This document shows, in pieces, positions 1 to 5,844 of a stretch of 5,844 bases of DNA. The position numbers and the translations under genes were made by a program. The stretch is from Candidatus Krumholzibacteriia bacterium (GTDB taxonomy: Bacteria; Krumholzibacteriota; Krumholzibacteriia; LZORAL124-64-63): NCBI GenBank assembly GCA_030632925.1, contig DAOVTU010000228.1:1-5844 (forward strand). The letters run 5' to 3'. Under the pieces are notes generated by a model that saw nothing but the letters and a program-made list of their open reading frames with translations, was not told where the DNA came from and made no database searches. Numbering within the stretch: position 1 is the stretch's first letter; each line of letters opens with the position of its first letter.

Positions 1-70
1 ATTTGTTGAGCGTAGGACCCCCGATTGCGGAGGTCGAAGGTGCAAATCCCAATCCTGGGGCCTGCACGAT
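1..70 (+). other. Degenerate tRNA-like stretch (possible tRNA relic)
   Basis: This stretch resembles the 3' two-thirds of a tRNA but does not fold as one. A GAGCG element at 8-12 looks like the end of a D arm. AGGTCGAAGG at 31-40, followed by TGCAAATCC, resembles a variable loop and a T arm in which the usual TTC is TGC. The end, GGGGCCTGCACGA at 57-69, looks like an acceptor strand with a damaged CCA tail. Against a working tRNA, the anticodon arm does not form the normal 5-bp stem and 7-base loop: bases 16-23 and 28-35 instead pair as a longer hairpin with one C-A mismatch and a loop of ATTG. The T stem pairs poorly, while CCCA (48-51) pairs with TGGG (56-59). The 5' part lies outside the window. 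It may be a decayed tRNA, an integration-site remnant or chance. Confidence 0.2.
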
Positions 71-91
71 TCAAGGGTGGTAGGCGTGTCG

Positions 92-97
92 AAGGAG
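92..97 (+). promoter_or_regulatory. Ribosome-binding site that decides a TTG start
   Basis: AAGGAG lies six bases upstream of the TTG at 104-106. It is the only good Shine-Dalgarno match near the 5' end of this reading frame. The upstream in-frame GTG codons at 77 and 86 have no comparable site. Starting at the TTG also puts a textbook signal peptide at the extreme N terminus. Confidence 0.7.
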
Positions 98-103
98 AAT
101 TCC

Positions 104-1648
104 TTGTTAAAGAAGCTGTGTTTTATCGTATTGGGAATCATTTTGTGTTCCGGAAACGCATTCTCCCAAACCAGCGCGGAACCGGATAGCGCGACCTATA
201 GCCCGGGCTTTTCCACCTACCTTTGGCATACCGACAAATTCGCCGCAGGTTACGATATTTGCACCGACGGTGAAGGAAATATCTACATCTCGGGCAATAC
301 AAGAGACAAAAACTTTCCCGCCTCAGAAGACGCGTATCAAACAGAAATCAAGGGTGAGGCCGATGCCTTTGTCGCCAAATTCACGCCAGAGGGCGAGTTG
401 GTTTTTGCCACGTTGATCGGGGGCGCCAAGAGGGAACACCACACCGGTCTGACCGTGGATGGCGAGGGCTACATTTACCTGATGGGTGGCACCCACTCAG
501 ACGACTTTCCTGTTACCGAGGGGTCATACGACACCAGTTTTAACGGAGAAGGCCAATGGGCCGGGGATGTCTACGTCACCAAGATCGACCCATCAGGAAG
601 TGAGATCGTTTTTTCCACCTTCATCGGGGGCGAAGTGGAAGAAACAGTAACAGCCGGTGGTATCCAGCTGGACAGCAAAGGAAACATCGTCATTGCCGGC
701 ACGACCCATTCCCAGGACTTTCCGGCCACCAATGGCGTCATCTGCAGCGAGTATACCAACCAGGACAGCTTCATCGCCAAATTCAGTCCTGATGGCGATC
801 AGCTCCTGTTTTCCACCTCCGTAGGCAGAGGCCGGTACGAAATGATCACCAGTATCGCTGTTGATGATCAGGACAATATCTATGTCACCGGGTATACGGC
901 CACGTCTGAATTGCCTGCCACCGATGATGCGATTCGCAAGAACCTGACGACGCCCATCACTCCCCGTTTTAAAGGTGGCATTGATCACTTCGTAGCCAAA
1001 ATCAACGACAAAGGAACGGAGCTCCTGTATTTGAGCTATCTGGGCTCCGGAGGCCACATGAGATCGACCCTCAGCTGGGCCAGCCCAAACCGGTTGTTGG
1101 TTTGTGGCAGCACCAACAATGAAAATCATCCGATTACTGAGAACGCACTCAGTAAAGAGATCCAGGGAGATAGAGACTGCTATGTCACGGTCTTCAATTC
1201 CGATGACATGTCACTGGAATATTCCACCGTGTTTGGCGGAAGCGAGGCCGATCACGTCATATCCGGATACTTCCTCGATGAAGATACCATCGTGATCGGG
1301 GGGAAAACGAACTCTCCCGATTTTCCACTTACCGATGACGCCTGGCTTTCAGAATATCCCGCCATGGAAAAGACCTTCAGTTCCACTTTTTCGGGGCGCA
1401 GGAAGGCCTTTGTTTCGGTGATCGACATCAGCAATCAGGGCCTGGTCTATTCAACCTACCTGGGAGCATGTTTTCAGTCCAAGATCTGTTCTGACAAAAT
1501 GGGAAATATCAGCTTTATCGCAGAAGCGGGTCAGCGCGGAGAGTCCGGAATGACGGGGTTCCCAGTGACAGACAACGCCTTCCGGGAGCCGCCCACCTAT
1601 TTGATGATGGGGCGGTTGGTCAAGAATGTTGATCATGACGTCAACTAG
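104..1648 (+). CDS. Exported SBBP-repeat beta-propeller protein, seven repeat units
   Basis: Predicted secreted or cell-surface protein of 514 residues made almost wholly of SBBP-type (beta-propeller repeat) units. The start is the TTG at 104, chosen for its AAGGAG; the frame is open back to a GTG at 77. Residues 1-21 form a signal peptide: two lysines, a hydrophobic run, and likely cleavage after AFS before Gln22. There is no proper lipobox, because the residue before the cysteine in IILC is Leu. Seven units begin near residues 36, 101, 170, 236, 309, 373 and 449. Each runs from an STxxGG-like strand through a DxxGNIxxxG strand to a T-x-S-x-D-F-P turn and a D-x-F-V-A-K-F strand. Unit 5 and the last unit are the most divergent. 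The mature protein has six cysteines, including Cys456 and Cys462 in the last unit. No catalytic motif or sorting domain is visible. A binding or scaffolding role is inference; the substrate is unknown. Confidence 0.85.
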   Translation: MLKKLCFIVLGIILCSGNAFSQTSAEPDSATYSPGFSTYLWHTDKFAAGYDICTDGEGNIYISGNTRDKNFPASEDAYQTEIKGEADAFVAKFTPEGELVFATLIGGAKREHHTGLTVDGEGYIYLMGGTHSDDFPVTEGSYDTSFNGEGQWAGDVYVTKIDPSGSEIVFSTFIGGEVEETVTAGGIQLDSKGNIVIAGTTHSQDFPATNGVICSEYTNQDSFIAKFSPDGDQLLFSTSVGRGRYEMITSIAVDDQDNIYVTGYTATSELPATDDAIRKNLTTPITPRFKGGIDHFVAKINDKGTELLYLSYLGSGGHMRSTLSWASPNRLLVCGSTNNENHPITENALSKEIQGDRDCYVTVFNSDDMSLEYSTVFGGSEADHVISGYFLDEDTIVIGGKTNSPDFPLTDDAWLSEYPAMEKTFSSTFSGRRKAFVSVIDISNQGLVYSTYLGACFQSKICSDKMGNISFIAEAGQRGESGMTGFPVTDNAFREPPTYLMMGRLVKNVDHDVN

Positions 1649-1799
1649 CAAAAAGGTCACGATCATGGCGGTGGTCTGGTTGCAGATGTCCCGTTGCGCG
1701 AGGGTGTGAAGGCCAGGGCGAATTTTCAGTAACCCAACGGTGGTCTGCCCGTCTATCATTCTGTACACTATTGGTCTCATGCCGAATTCACCTCCGTCC

Positions 1800-1804
1800 A
1801 AAGG
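1800..1804 (+). promoter_or_regulatory. Ribosome-binding site for the serine hydrolase
   Basis: AAAGG lies seven bases before the ATG at 1812. It is modest, but better than anything before the alternative in-frame starts: the GTG at 1740 and the ATG at 1779 have no purine-rich site. It therefore supports the start that places the signal peptide at the N terminus. Confidence 0.5.
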
Positions 1805-1811
1805 CCTGTCC

Positions 1812-3794
1812 ATGTTGCGTGCCGTCGTCATGTTTGCCTCTTTGCTCATTGCCATGTCCCCAGTCCATGCGGCAACACCCGCCTTGACCGTTGATGATGA
1901 GCTGGCCGGTGCCCTGACCGCCGGCGGCAAAGCCGTGTACTCACTGGATTTGGGCTCTGAATACGTCGTCTATGGGGCCGCGATACAAAAATCTGTGGAT
2001 TGCATCATCACCGTCACCGGGCCGGATAGGGCAGAGGTGGGCGTTTTCGACGTTTCCGGCGAAGGCCCTGATTATTTCCAGTTCCAAAGCACCGTTGAAG
2101 GCTCCTATGAAATCACCATCACGCCATTTGAAGACGGTGCCGGCGAATTTTCGATAGTGGTCCACATGGCTGAAGCATTGGCTGAGGATCCGGAAGGCAA
2201 AGTGGACCAGATGATGGTGCGCTACGCCAACGAATCCACACCTGGTGCCATCATCGCCGTCATTGACGGCGGCGAGGTCAGTTTTGAAAAGGCCTATGGC
2301 ATGGCCAACCTCAGCCACGGCATTCCCCTGGCGACCACAACCATCACCAACATCGGCTCCACCTCGAAGCAGTTCACCGCGTTTGCCATCAACCTGCTGG
2401 CCCAGGAGGGCAAACTTTCCATCGACGATGACGTGCGCAAGTACCTGCCCGAAGTGCCGGACTTTGGTGAAACCGTAACCATCGGCCACCTGCTTTCGCA
2501 CACCAGTGGCTACCGCGAGTTCCTGAACGGGATCGCCATGGGCGGACGCATGCTGGATGAAGGTGATTACATCGACCGCGATGAAATCCTGGCCCTGGTC
2601 GTGCGCCAACCCGAGTTGCAAAATTCTCCCGGTGCCGAGTGGAATTACTGCAACACCGGATATTCCCTGCTGGCGCTGATCATTGAGCGTGTGTCCGAGC
2701 AGGACTTTGGTGTGTGGATGAAGGAAAACGTCTTTGATCCTGTCGGCATGAAACACACCCAGGTGCGCATGCATCGCTCCAGCATCATCAAAAACAGCGC
2801 GCAGGGGTATGTGGCCTTCCAAAGCCTTGGCTTTCACGAAGTGCCGGATATCAGCGCTTCAGCCGGAGCCGGCGGTATCTATACAACGGTTGCTGACCTG
2901 GCCTTGTGGATGAAGAACCTTCATACCGGTGAGGTTGGCGGCAAGGAAGTTATCGAGCGGATGACAACGGCTTACGTGCTCACTGACGGCGAAGAAAGCA
3001 GCTACGGCATGGGATTGGCTTTGGACGAATTTCAGGGACTGCGCCGTATCCAACACGGGGGAGCCGATTCGGCCCACCGGGCGTCCTTCATATATTTCCC
3101 GGAAATAGACAAAGGTGTCATCACACTCAGCAACAACGGCAGCTTCTCGTCGCGCAATGCGAACAAGGTTGTGGAGGCCTTCTTTGCCGAGTACCTGACG
3201 CCTGTTGAAACCGTTGCCGAAGCCGAAGCCGAATTTGATGCAGCCAACTACGAGCCCGAAGAATTCGACGAGCTGATCGGCCGTTTTGAACTGGAGGGAA
3301 TCCCTATCATCCTGACTTTCACGCGCGAGGGCGAGATCTTCTACTGCGAAGCCACCGGGCAAGCCAAGACAACGATCGTGCCGACCGCGGATCTTGAATT
3401 CAACATCGAGGTGGCCAATGCGGCCATCAATTTTCATCGTGGCGACGACGGCGAAGTCAGCTCCCTGACTCTCCATCAGGGTGGTGGCCTAACTGGTCAT
3501 CGTATGGCAGGCGAAGCCTGGGCGCCGGATGCCGCAGAGATGGCAACATATACCGGCCGCTATTTTTCGCAGGAGTTGGAAGCATTTTACGAGATCGTTC
3601 TGGAAGACAGTGGCCTTGTCCTGAAGCACCGCCGCTTCAATGACTCGAAGCTCAAGATCAAGAAGACGGATATATTTACGGCGGGTTTCCCCCTCGCCGA
3701 ATTGAGCTTTGTGCGGAGTGATGAGGGGTTGCTTACGGGGTTTGAGGCCTCCAATGGCCGCACTCGTGGGATTTTGTTTGAGCGGGTGGATTGA
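1812..3794 (+). CDS. Exported serine beta-lactamase-like hydrolase with N-terminal PPC-like domain
   Basis: Predicted periplasmic or secreted serine hydrolase of 660 residues in the class C beta-lactamase/penicillin-binding-protein/esterase superfamily. Residues 1-20 are a signal peptide ending in VHA. Residues about 22-118 resemble a bacterial pre-peptidase C-terminal (PPC) beta-sandwich. The catalytic domain spans about 128-460 and carries all three family motifs: STSK at 183-186 (nucleophile Ser183, Lys186), YCN at 279-281 (Tyr279, Asn281) and HGG at 415-417, the counterpart of KTG. An HTSG stretch lies between the first two. An Ala-Glu linker (469-474) leads to a C-terminal region of about 185 residues with two beta-rich parts beginning near YEPEEFDELIGRF (480) and YTGRYFS (580), like the accessory domains of many such hydrolases. 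The motifs predict an active enzyme, but the substrate (peptide, D-amino-acid peptide or ester) cannot be read from the sequence, and antibiotic resistance should not be assumed. In-frame GTG (1740) and ATG (1779) starts are possible but less likely. Confidence 0.9.
   Translation: MLRAVVMFASLLIAMSPVHAATPALTVDDELAGALTAGGKAVYSLDLGSEYVVYGAAIQKSVDCIITVTGPDRAEVGVFDVSGEGPDYFQFQSTVEGSYEITITPFEDGAGEFSIVVHMAEALAEDPEGKVDQMMVRYANESTPGAIIAVIDGGEVSFEKAYGMANLSHGIPLATTTITNIGSTSKQFTAFAINLLAQEGKLSIDDDVRKYLPEVPDFGETVTIGHLLSHTSGYREFLNGIAMGGRMLDEGDYIDRDEILALVVRQPELQNSPGAEWNYCNTGYSLLALIIERVSEQDFGVWMKENVFDPVGMKHTQVRMHRSSIIKNSAQGYVAFQSLGFHEVPDISASAGAGGIYTTVADLALWMKNLHTGEVGGKEVIERMTTAYVLTDGEESSYGMGLALDEFQGLRRIQHGGADSAHRASFIYFPEIDKGVITLSNNGSFSSRNANKVVEAFFAEYLTPVETVAEAEAEFDAANYEPEEFDELIGRFELEGIPIILTFTREGEIFYCEATGQAKTTIVPTADLEFNIEVANAAINFHRGDDGEVSSLTLHQGGGLTGHRMAGEAWAPDAAEMATYTGRYFSQELEAFYEIVLEDSGLVLKHRRFNDSKLKIKKTDIFTAGFPLAELSFVRSDEGLLTGFEASNGRTRGILFERVD
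3216..3233 (+). repeat. Three tandem GCCGAA hexamers in an inter-domain linker
   Basis: Three perfect in-frame copies of GCCGAA encode Ala-Glu three times (residues 469-474 of the hydrolase). They sit where the catalytic domain ends and the C-terminal accessory region begins, as expected for a flexible acidic linker. Slippage here would change linker length without breaking the frame. Confidence 0.7.
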
Positions 3795-3821
3795 GATGGG
3801 CCCGCAGGCAAAACTCTCCAA

Positions 3822-5513
3822 CTATTCCAGATCCGGATCGGCGGCGGCGTAAAATTCTCGCCGCACCTCATCGGCGAGTTGTTTGACCTGCTGATCCGGC
3901 ACCTGAAGGTACTGCAAGGCTCGGCGCGTCAGTCCCAGTCCGGCTTCCATCTGGGGCACGATGACTTCGTGCACGCCCAGCTTGTAGAGCTCTTCCAGCA
4001 ATTCGGTGGATTCCGCACGAGCCACGATGGGCATTTCCGGTCGCAATTGCCGCGCGTGACGGGCGATGGCGAGGGTGACGACCGGCGAGGGTGTGGTGAT
4101 GAGCAATACGCAGGCCCGGTCCAGTCCGGCAGCCTGCAAAACCACCGGGTGGCTGGCGTCCCCGTAAATGAGGGCCACGCCGCTGGCGCGACAGCTTTCG
4201 AGGCGATGCTGATCCAATTCGACCGCGACAAATGATGTGTCCAATCGCTGCATGACCCCCGCCACGGCGCGCCCCATCCGGCCGGCTCCGGCAATGATGA
4301 CGTGGTCATGCAGTTCGTCGTGGGTGATGTTGATCGATTGTACCGGATCGTCTTGGCGATGATGCAGGATTTTACCGTAGATCGGCGCCGTGGCGCGCGA
4401 GACAAATGGCGTCAAAAACATGGTCACCAGGGTGACAGCCATGATCAGCGAGTAGAGATTGGTGTCGATGCTGCCGGTGGCCACGCCCACTTTGCTGATG
4501 ACGAAGGCGAACTCTCCGGCCTGGAACATGGTCAGGCCCAGGGCCAGGGGCACCACGTTGCGGTACCCGAAAGCCCGGCCGATGCCTGCGAAAATCAGCC
4601 CCTTGGTCAGCGAAACCATCACGACCAGGCCCAGCACAAGAAGCACATTTTCCCGCACGAATTGCGGTTCGAGCAGCATGCCCACCGAAGCGAAAAACAG
4701 CAGGCCGAATATATCCCGCAGGGGAATGATGTCGTTCAGCGCCTGATGGGCGTGGTCCGACTCGCTCAGCACCATGCCGGCCACGAAGGCACCAAAGGCG
4801 AAACTCAGGCCGACTTTGTAGGTCGCGAAGCCGATGCCCAAACCCAGGGCCGCCACCGTCAGCAGAAACAGTTCGCGCGAGTTCCAGCGGGCCACCTGGC
4901 GCATGAGCCAGGGCACGACCCGCGTGCCGACGACGATCATCAGGCCCAGGAATACCGCCGAACGCACGACTGCCCACCCGATGGCGGGCAAGCCGGCCTT
5001 CAGGTCGGTCAGTTCCGGCAAAAGGATCAAGAGAGGGACGACGGCCAGGTCCTGCACCAGCAACATGCCGATCATGACGCGACTGGAGAGGGTGCCCAAG
5101 CGGCCCTGACTCTGCAGGGTCTTGAGAATCACCATGGTGCTGGAGAGGGAAACGCAGGCGCCGAACCAGACAGCATCGGTCCAGGGCCAGCCTAGCACCA
5201 GACCCATCAGGGCGGTGAGGGCGACAGTCAGGATGATTTGGATCGTCGCGCCCACGAGGGCCACTTTGCGCACGACCTTCAATTCCTTGAGGGAAAACTC
5301 AATCCCCAGGGCAAACAAGAGCAGCGCGACGCCGATTTCGGCCAGCAGTTCGATATCGTGGGGGTCGGAGATCAGCCTGCCACCTGTCACCGGGCCCAGG
5401 ATGATGCCCGCGGCGATGTAGCCCAGGATCAGCGGCTGTTTGAGGCGCTGGGCGACCACGCCACCCAGGAACCCGGCCGTGATGATGATGGCAATGTCTG
5501 CGGCGATGCCCAT
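3822..5513 (-). CDS. Kef-like CPA2 cation:proton antiporter with C-terminal RCK/TrkA-N domain
   Basis: Inner-membrane monovalent cation:proton antiporter of the CPA2 family, 563 residues, predicted to exchange K+ or Na+ for H+ in pH or osmotic homeostasis. Residues about 5-375 contain roughly a dozen hydrophobic segments with family signatures: GYIAAGIILGP (31-41), LLLFALGIEFS (64-74), LSSTMVILKTL (123-133) and Gln154-Asp155 in LLVQDLAVVPLL, the Q-D pair of the transport helix. Residues about 403-535 are a Rossmann-fold RCK domain with GAGRMG (409-414) and an acid at Glu432 at the end of the second strand, as expected for NAD(H) binding. No TrkA-C domain follows. Near 256-264 the sequence HQALNDIIP replaces the HALESDIEP-type loop of glutathione-gated KefB/KefC, keeping only one of its acidic residues. 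No KefF/KefG-like partner gene is visible. The ATG is set by GGGAG six bases upstream. The gene converges on the hydrolase gene; K+ versus Na+ preference cannot be judged. Confidence 0.93.
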   Translation of the reverse strand: MGIAADIAIIITAGFLGGVVAQRLKQPLILGYIAAGIILGPVTGGRLISDPHDIELLAEIGVALLLFALGIEFSLKELKVVRKVALVGATIQIILTVALTALMGLVLGWPWTDAVWFGACVSLSSTMVILKTLQSQGRLGTLSSRVMIGMLLVQDLAVVPLLILLPELTDLKAGLPAIGWAVVRSAVFLGLMIVVGTRVVPWLMRQVARWNSRELFLLTVAALGLGIGFATYKVGLSFAFGAFVAGMVLSESDHAHQALNDIIPLRDIFGLLFFASVGMLLEPQFVRENVLLVLGLVVMVSLTKGLIFAGIGRAFGYRNVVPLALGLTMFQAGEFAFVISKVGVATGSIDTNLYSLIMAVTLVTMFLTPFVSRATAPIYGKILHHRQDDPVQSINITHDELHDHVIIAGAGRMGRAVAGVMQRLDTSFVAVELDQHRLESCRASGVALIYGDASHPVVLQAAGLDRACVLLITTPSPVVTLAIARHARQLRPEMPIVARAESTELLEELYKLGVHEVIVPQMEAGLGLTRRALQYLQVPDQQVKQLADEVRREFYAAADPDLE

Positions 5514-5519
5514 GCTGTT

Positions 5520-5524
5520 CTCCC
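5520..5524 (-). promoter_or_regulatory. Ribosome-binding site of the antiporter gene
   Basis: Read on the minus strand, GGGAG sits six bases before the ATG at 5513-5511. It is a good match with standard spacing and confirms the start. The resulting N terminus fits the first membrane segment of the family. Confidence 0.7.
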
Positions 5525-5575
5525 GGTCCTACGTCTTCGAATCAGGTTATTTTCATCGTGAAGCCCATGATGGCG

Positions 5576-5604
5576 ACTGTATCAGCGGGCCCGGTTCGGC
5601 GCAA
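5576..5604 (-). promoter_or_regulatory. Candidate sigma-70-type promoter for the antiporter gene
   Basis: On the minus strand, TTGCGC (5604-5599) is followed after exactly 17 bases by TACAGT (5581-5576). TGA directly precedes the -10 hexamer, giving an extended -10. The hexamers match consensus at three and four of six positions. Transcription would start near 5569, leaving an untranslated leader of about 56 bases. No operator or riboswitch is evident in that leader. This is a consensus match only. Confidence 0.35.
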
Positions 5605-5747
5605 CGTGATCCCGACTAATGGCGGTGCTTAGGCGTGAGAAAGAACTGCAACAGGCACCCTTCCGCATTGACGCAGAAGTCGCCGGCCAGATCCGCCTTT
5701 GCCCGGGGGACTTGCATTCAGGAGAAAAGATGGGGCCAGATTTTAAT

Positions 5748-5776
5748 GCGCCTTCCCTGGACGTAGGGGAAGGCGC
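5748..5776. repeat. Perfect 10-bp inverted repeat (stem-loop)
   Basis: GCGCCTTCCC at 5748-5757 pairs perfectly with GGGAAGGCGC at 5767-5776 around a nine-base loop. The stem is G+C-rich and would be stable in RNA or single-stranded DNA. It is not a typical intrinsic terminator: the plus strand continues with GGAATG, and the minus strand continues with ATTAAAA, so neither direction has a U tract. The TTTTAAT directly before the left arm and the GGGGCCAGA before that suggest a small repeated element (REP-like or a transposon end), but only one copy is in the window. Confidence 0.55.
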
Positions 5777-5844
5777 GGAATGTGAAGCTTGAGGATGCTG
5801 CAGCTAGTCTCCGCTGGATTTGCTAGATCAGCGAAATTACGTAC

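Larger units (their letters stand above)
5514..5844. other. Gene-free right flank with the antiporter's 5' region
   Basis: This 331-base stretch contains no convincing gene. Its left part holds the antiporter's ribosome-binding site and candidate promoter. Bases 5605-5730 show no recognisable element. A GGGGCCAGATTTTAAT stretch and a strong inverted repeat follow at 5732-5776. A 57-codon plus-strand frame (5619-5792) crosses the inverted repeat, lacks a ribosome-binding site and resembles nothing I know. The last 68 bases show nothing clear. Confidence 0.6.

Noticed and set aside
593..1129. Long minus-strand frame opposite the propeller gene
   Set aside because: It is antisense to a gene with clear repeat motifs and a signal peptide, and its translation shows no recognisable domain.
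1669..1747. Direct repeat CGGTGGTCTG at 1669-1678 and 1738-1747, with a GATCATG(A/G)CG pair at 1631 and 1661
   Set aside because: The copies are short and have no other element around them. They could be regulatory sites, but chance or local duplication explains them equally well.
1764..1769. TACACT as a -10 element upstream of the hydrolase
   Set aside because: The position would suit a start near 1776, but there is no acceptable -35 hexamer at 16-18 bases, so I do not call a promoter.
1451..1930. Minus-strand frame of 159 codons spanning the gap between the propeller and hydrolase genes
   Set aside because: It overlaps the ends of both plus-strand genes and has no recognisable motif. The gap part reads smoothly, but that alone does not support a gene.
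1941..2837. Minus-strand frame of 298 codons opposite the hydrolase
   Set aside because: It lies entirely antisense to the PPC and catalytic domains. Its His/Gly/Val-rich composition is typical of the reverse of a G+C-rich gene, and no family is recognisable.
4302..5195. Plus-strand frame of 297 codons opposite the antiporter
   Set aside because: It is extremely rich in Gln, His and Asp, as expected for the antisense of membrane helices, and it has no domain.
5748..5776. Inverted repeat as an intrinsic terminator
   Set aside because: Neither strand has a U tract after the stem, and no gene ends within the window next to it.
5619..5792. Small plus-strand frame of 57 codons at the right end (ATG to TGA)
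   Set aside because: It has no Shine-Dalgarno and no recognisable motif, and it runs through the perfect inverted repeat, which would be unusual inside a small gene.

Overview
The window holds three complete protein-coding genes and no recognisable plasmid, phage, CRISPR or defence module. Two genes on the plus strand encode exported proteins with cleavable signal peptides: a seven-unit SBBP-type beta-propeller protein (104-1648) and a serine beta-lactamase-like hydrolase with an N-terminal PPC-like domain (1812-3794). The third, on the minus strand (3822-5513), encodes a CPA2-family cation:proton antiporter with a C-terminal NAD-binding RCK (TrkA-N) domain. It converges on the hydrolase gene with a 27-base gap.

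The source looks like a free-living, Gram-negative-type bacterium of moderately high G+C. This rests on the two Sec signal peptides, the SBBP repeats and PPC domain (common in large-genome environmental bacteria such as Planctomycetes, Acidobacteria, Gemmatimonadota and Deltaproteobacteria), and the Kef-like antiporter. No marker fixes the phylum. By eye, the propeller gene is somewhat more A+T-rich than the antiporter gene.

Layout: positions 1-70 hold a degenerate tRNA-like stretch with two small hairpins. The propeller gene follows, most likely starting at a TTG behind a strong AAGGAG. A 163-base gap without a convincing terminator leads to the hydrolase gene, then the convergent antiporter gene. 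The last 331 bases (5514-5844) carry the antiporter's ribosome-binding site, a candidate sigma-70-type promoter for it, and a perfect 10-bp inverted repeat preceded by GGGGCCAGATTTTAAT, which may be a small repeat element.

The genes do not form an obvious pathway. The two exported proteins share a strand, but the gap between them argues against tight co-transcription. The antiporter is an independent unit for ion and pH homeostasis. I looked for a new system and do not see one. The most informative details are the repeat phasing of the propeller, the PPC-hydrolase fusion, and an antiporter that lacks most of the acidic regulatory loop of glutathione-gated Kef proteins.
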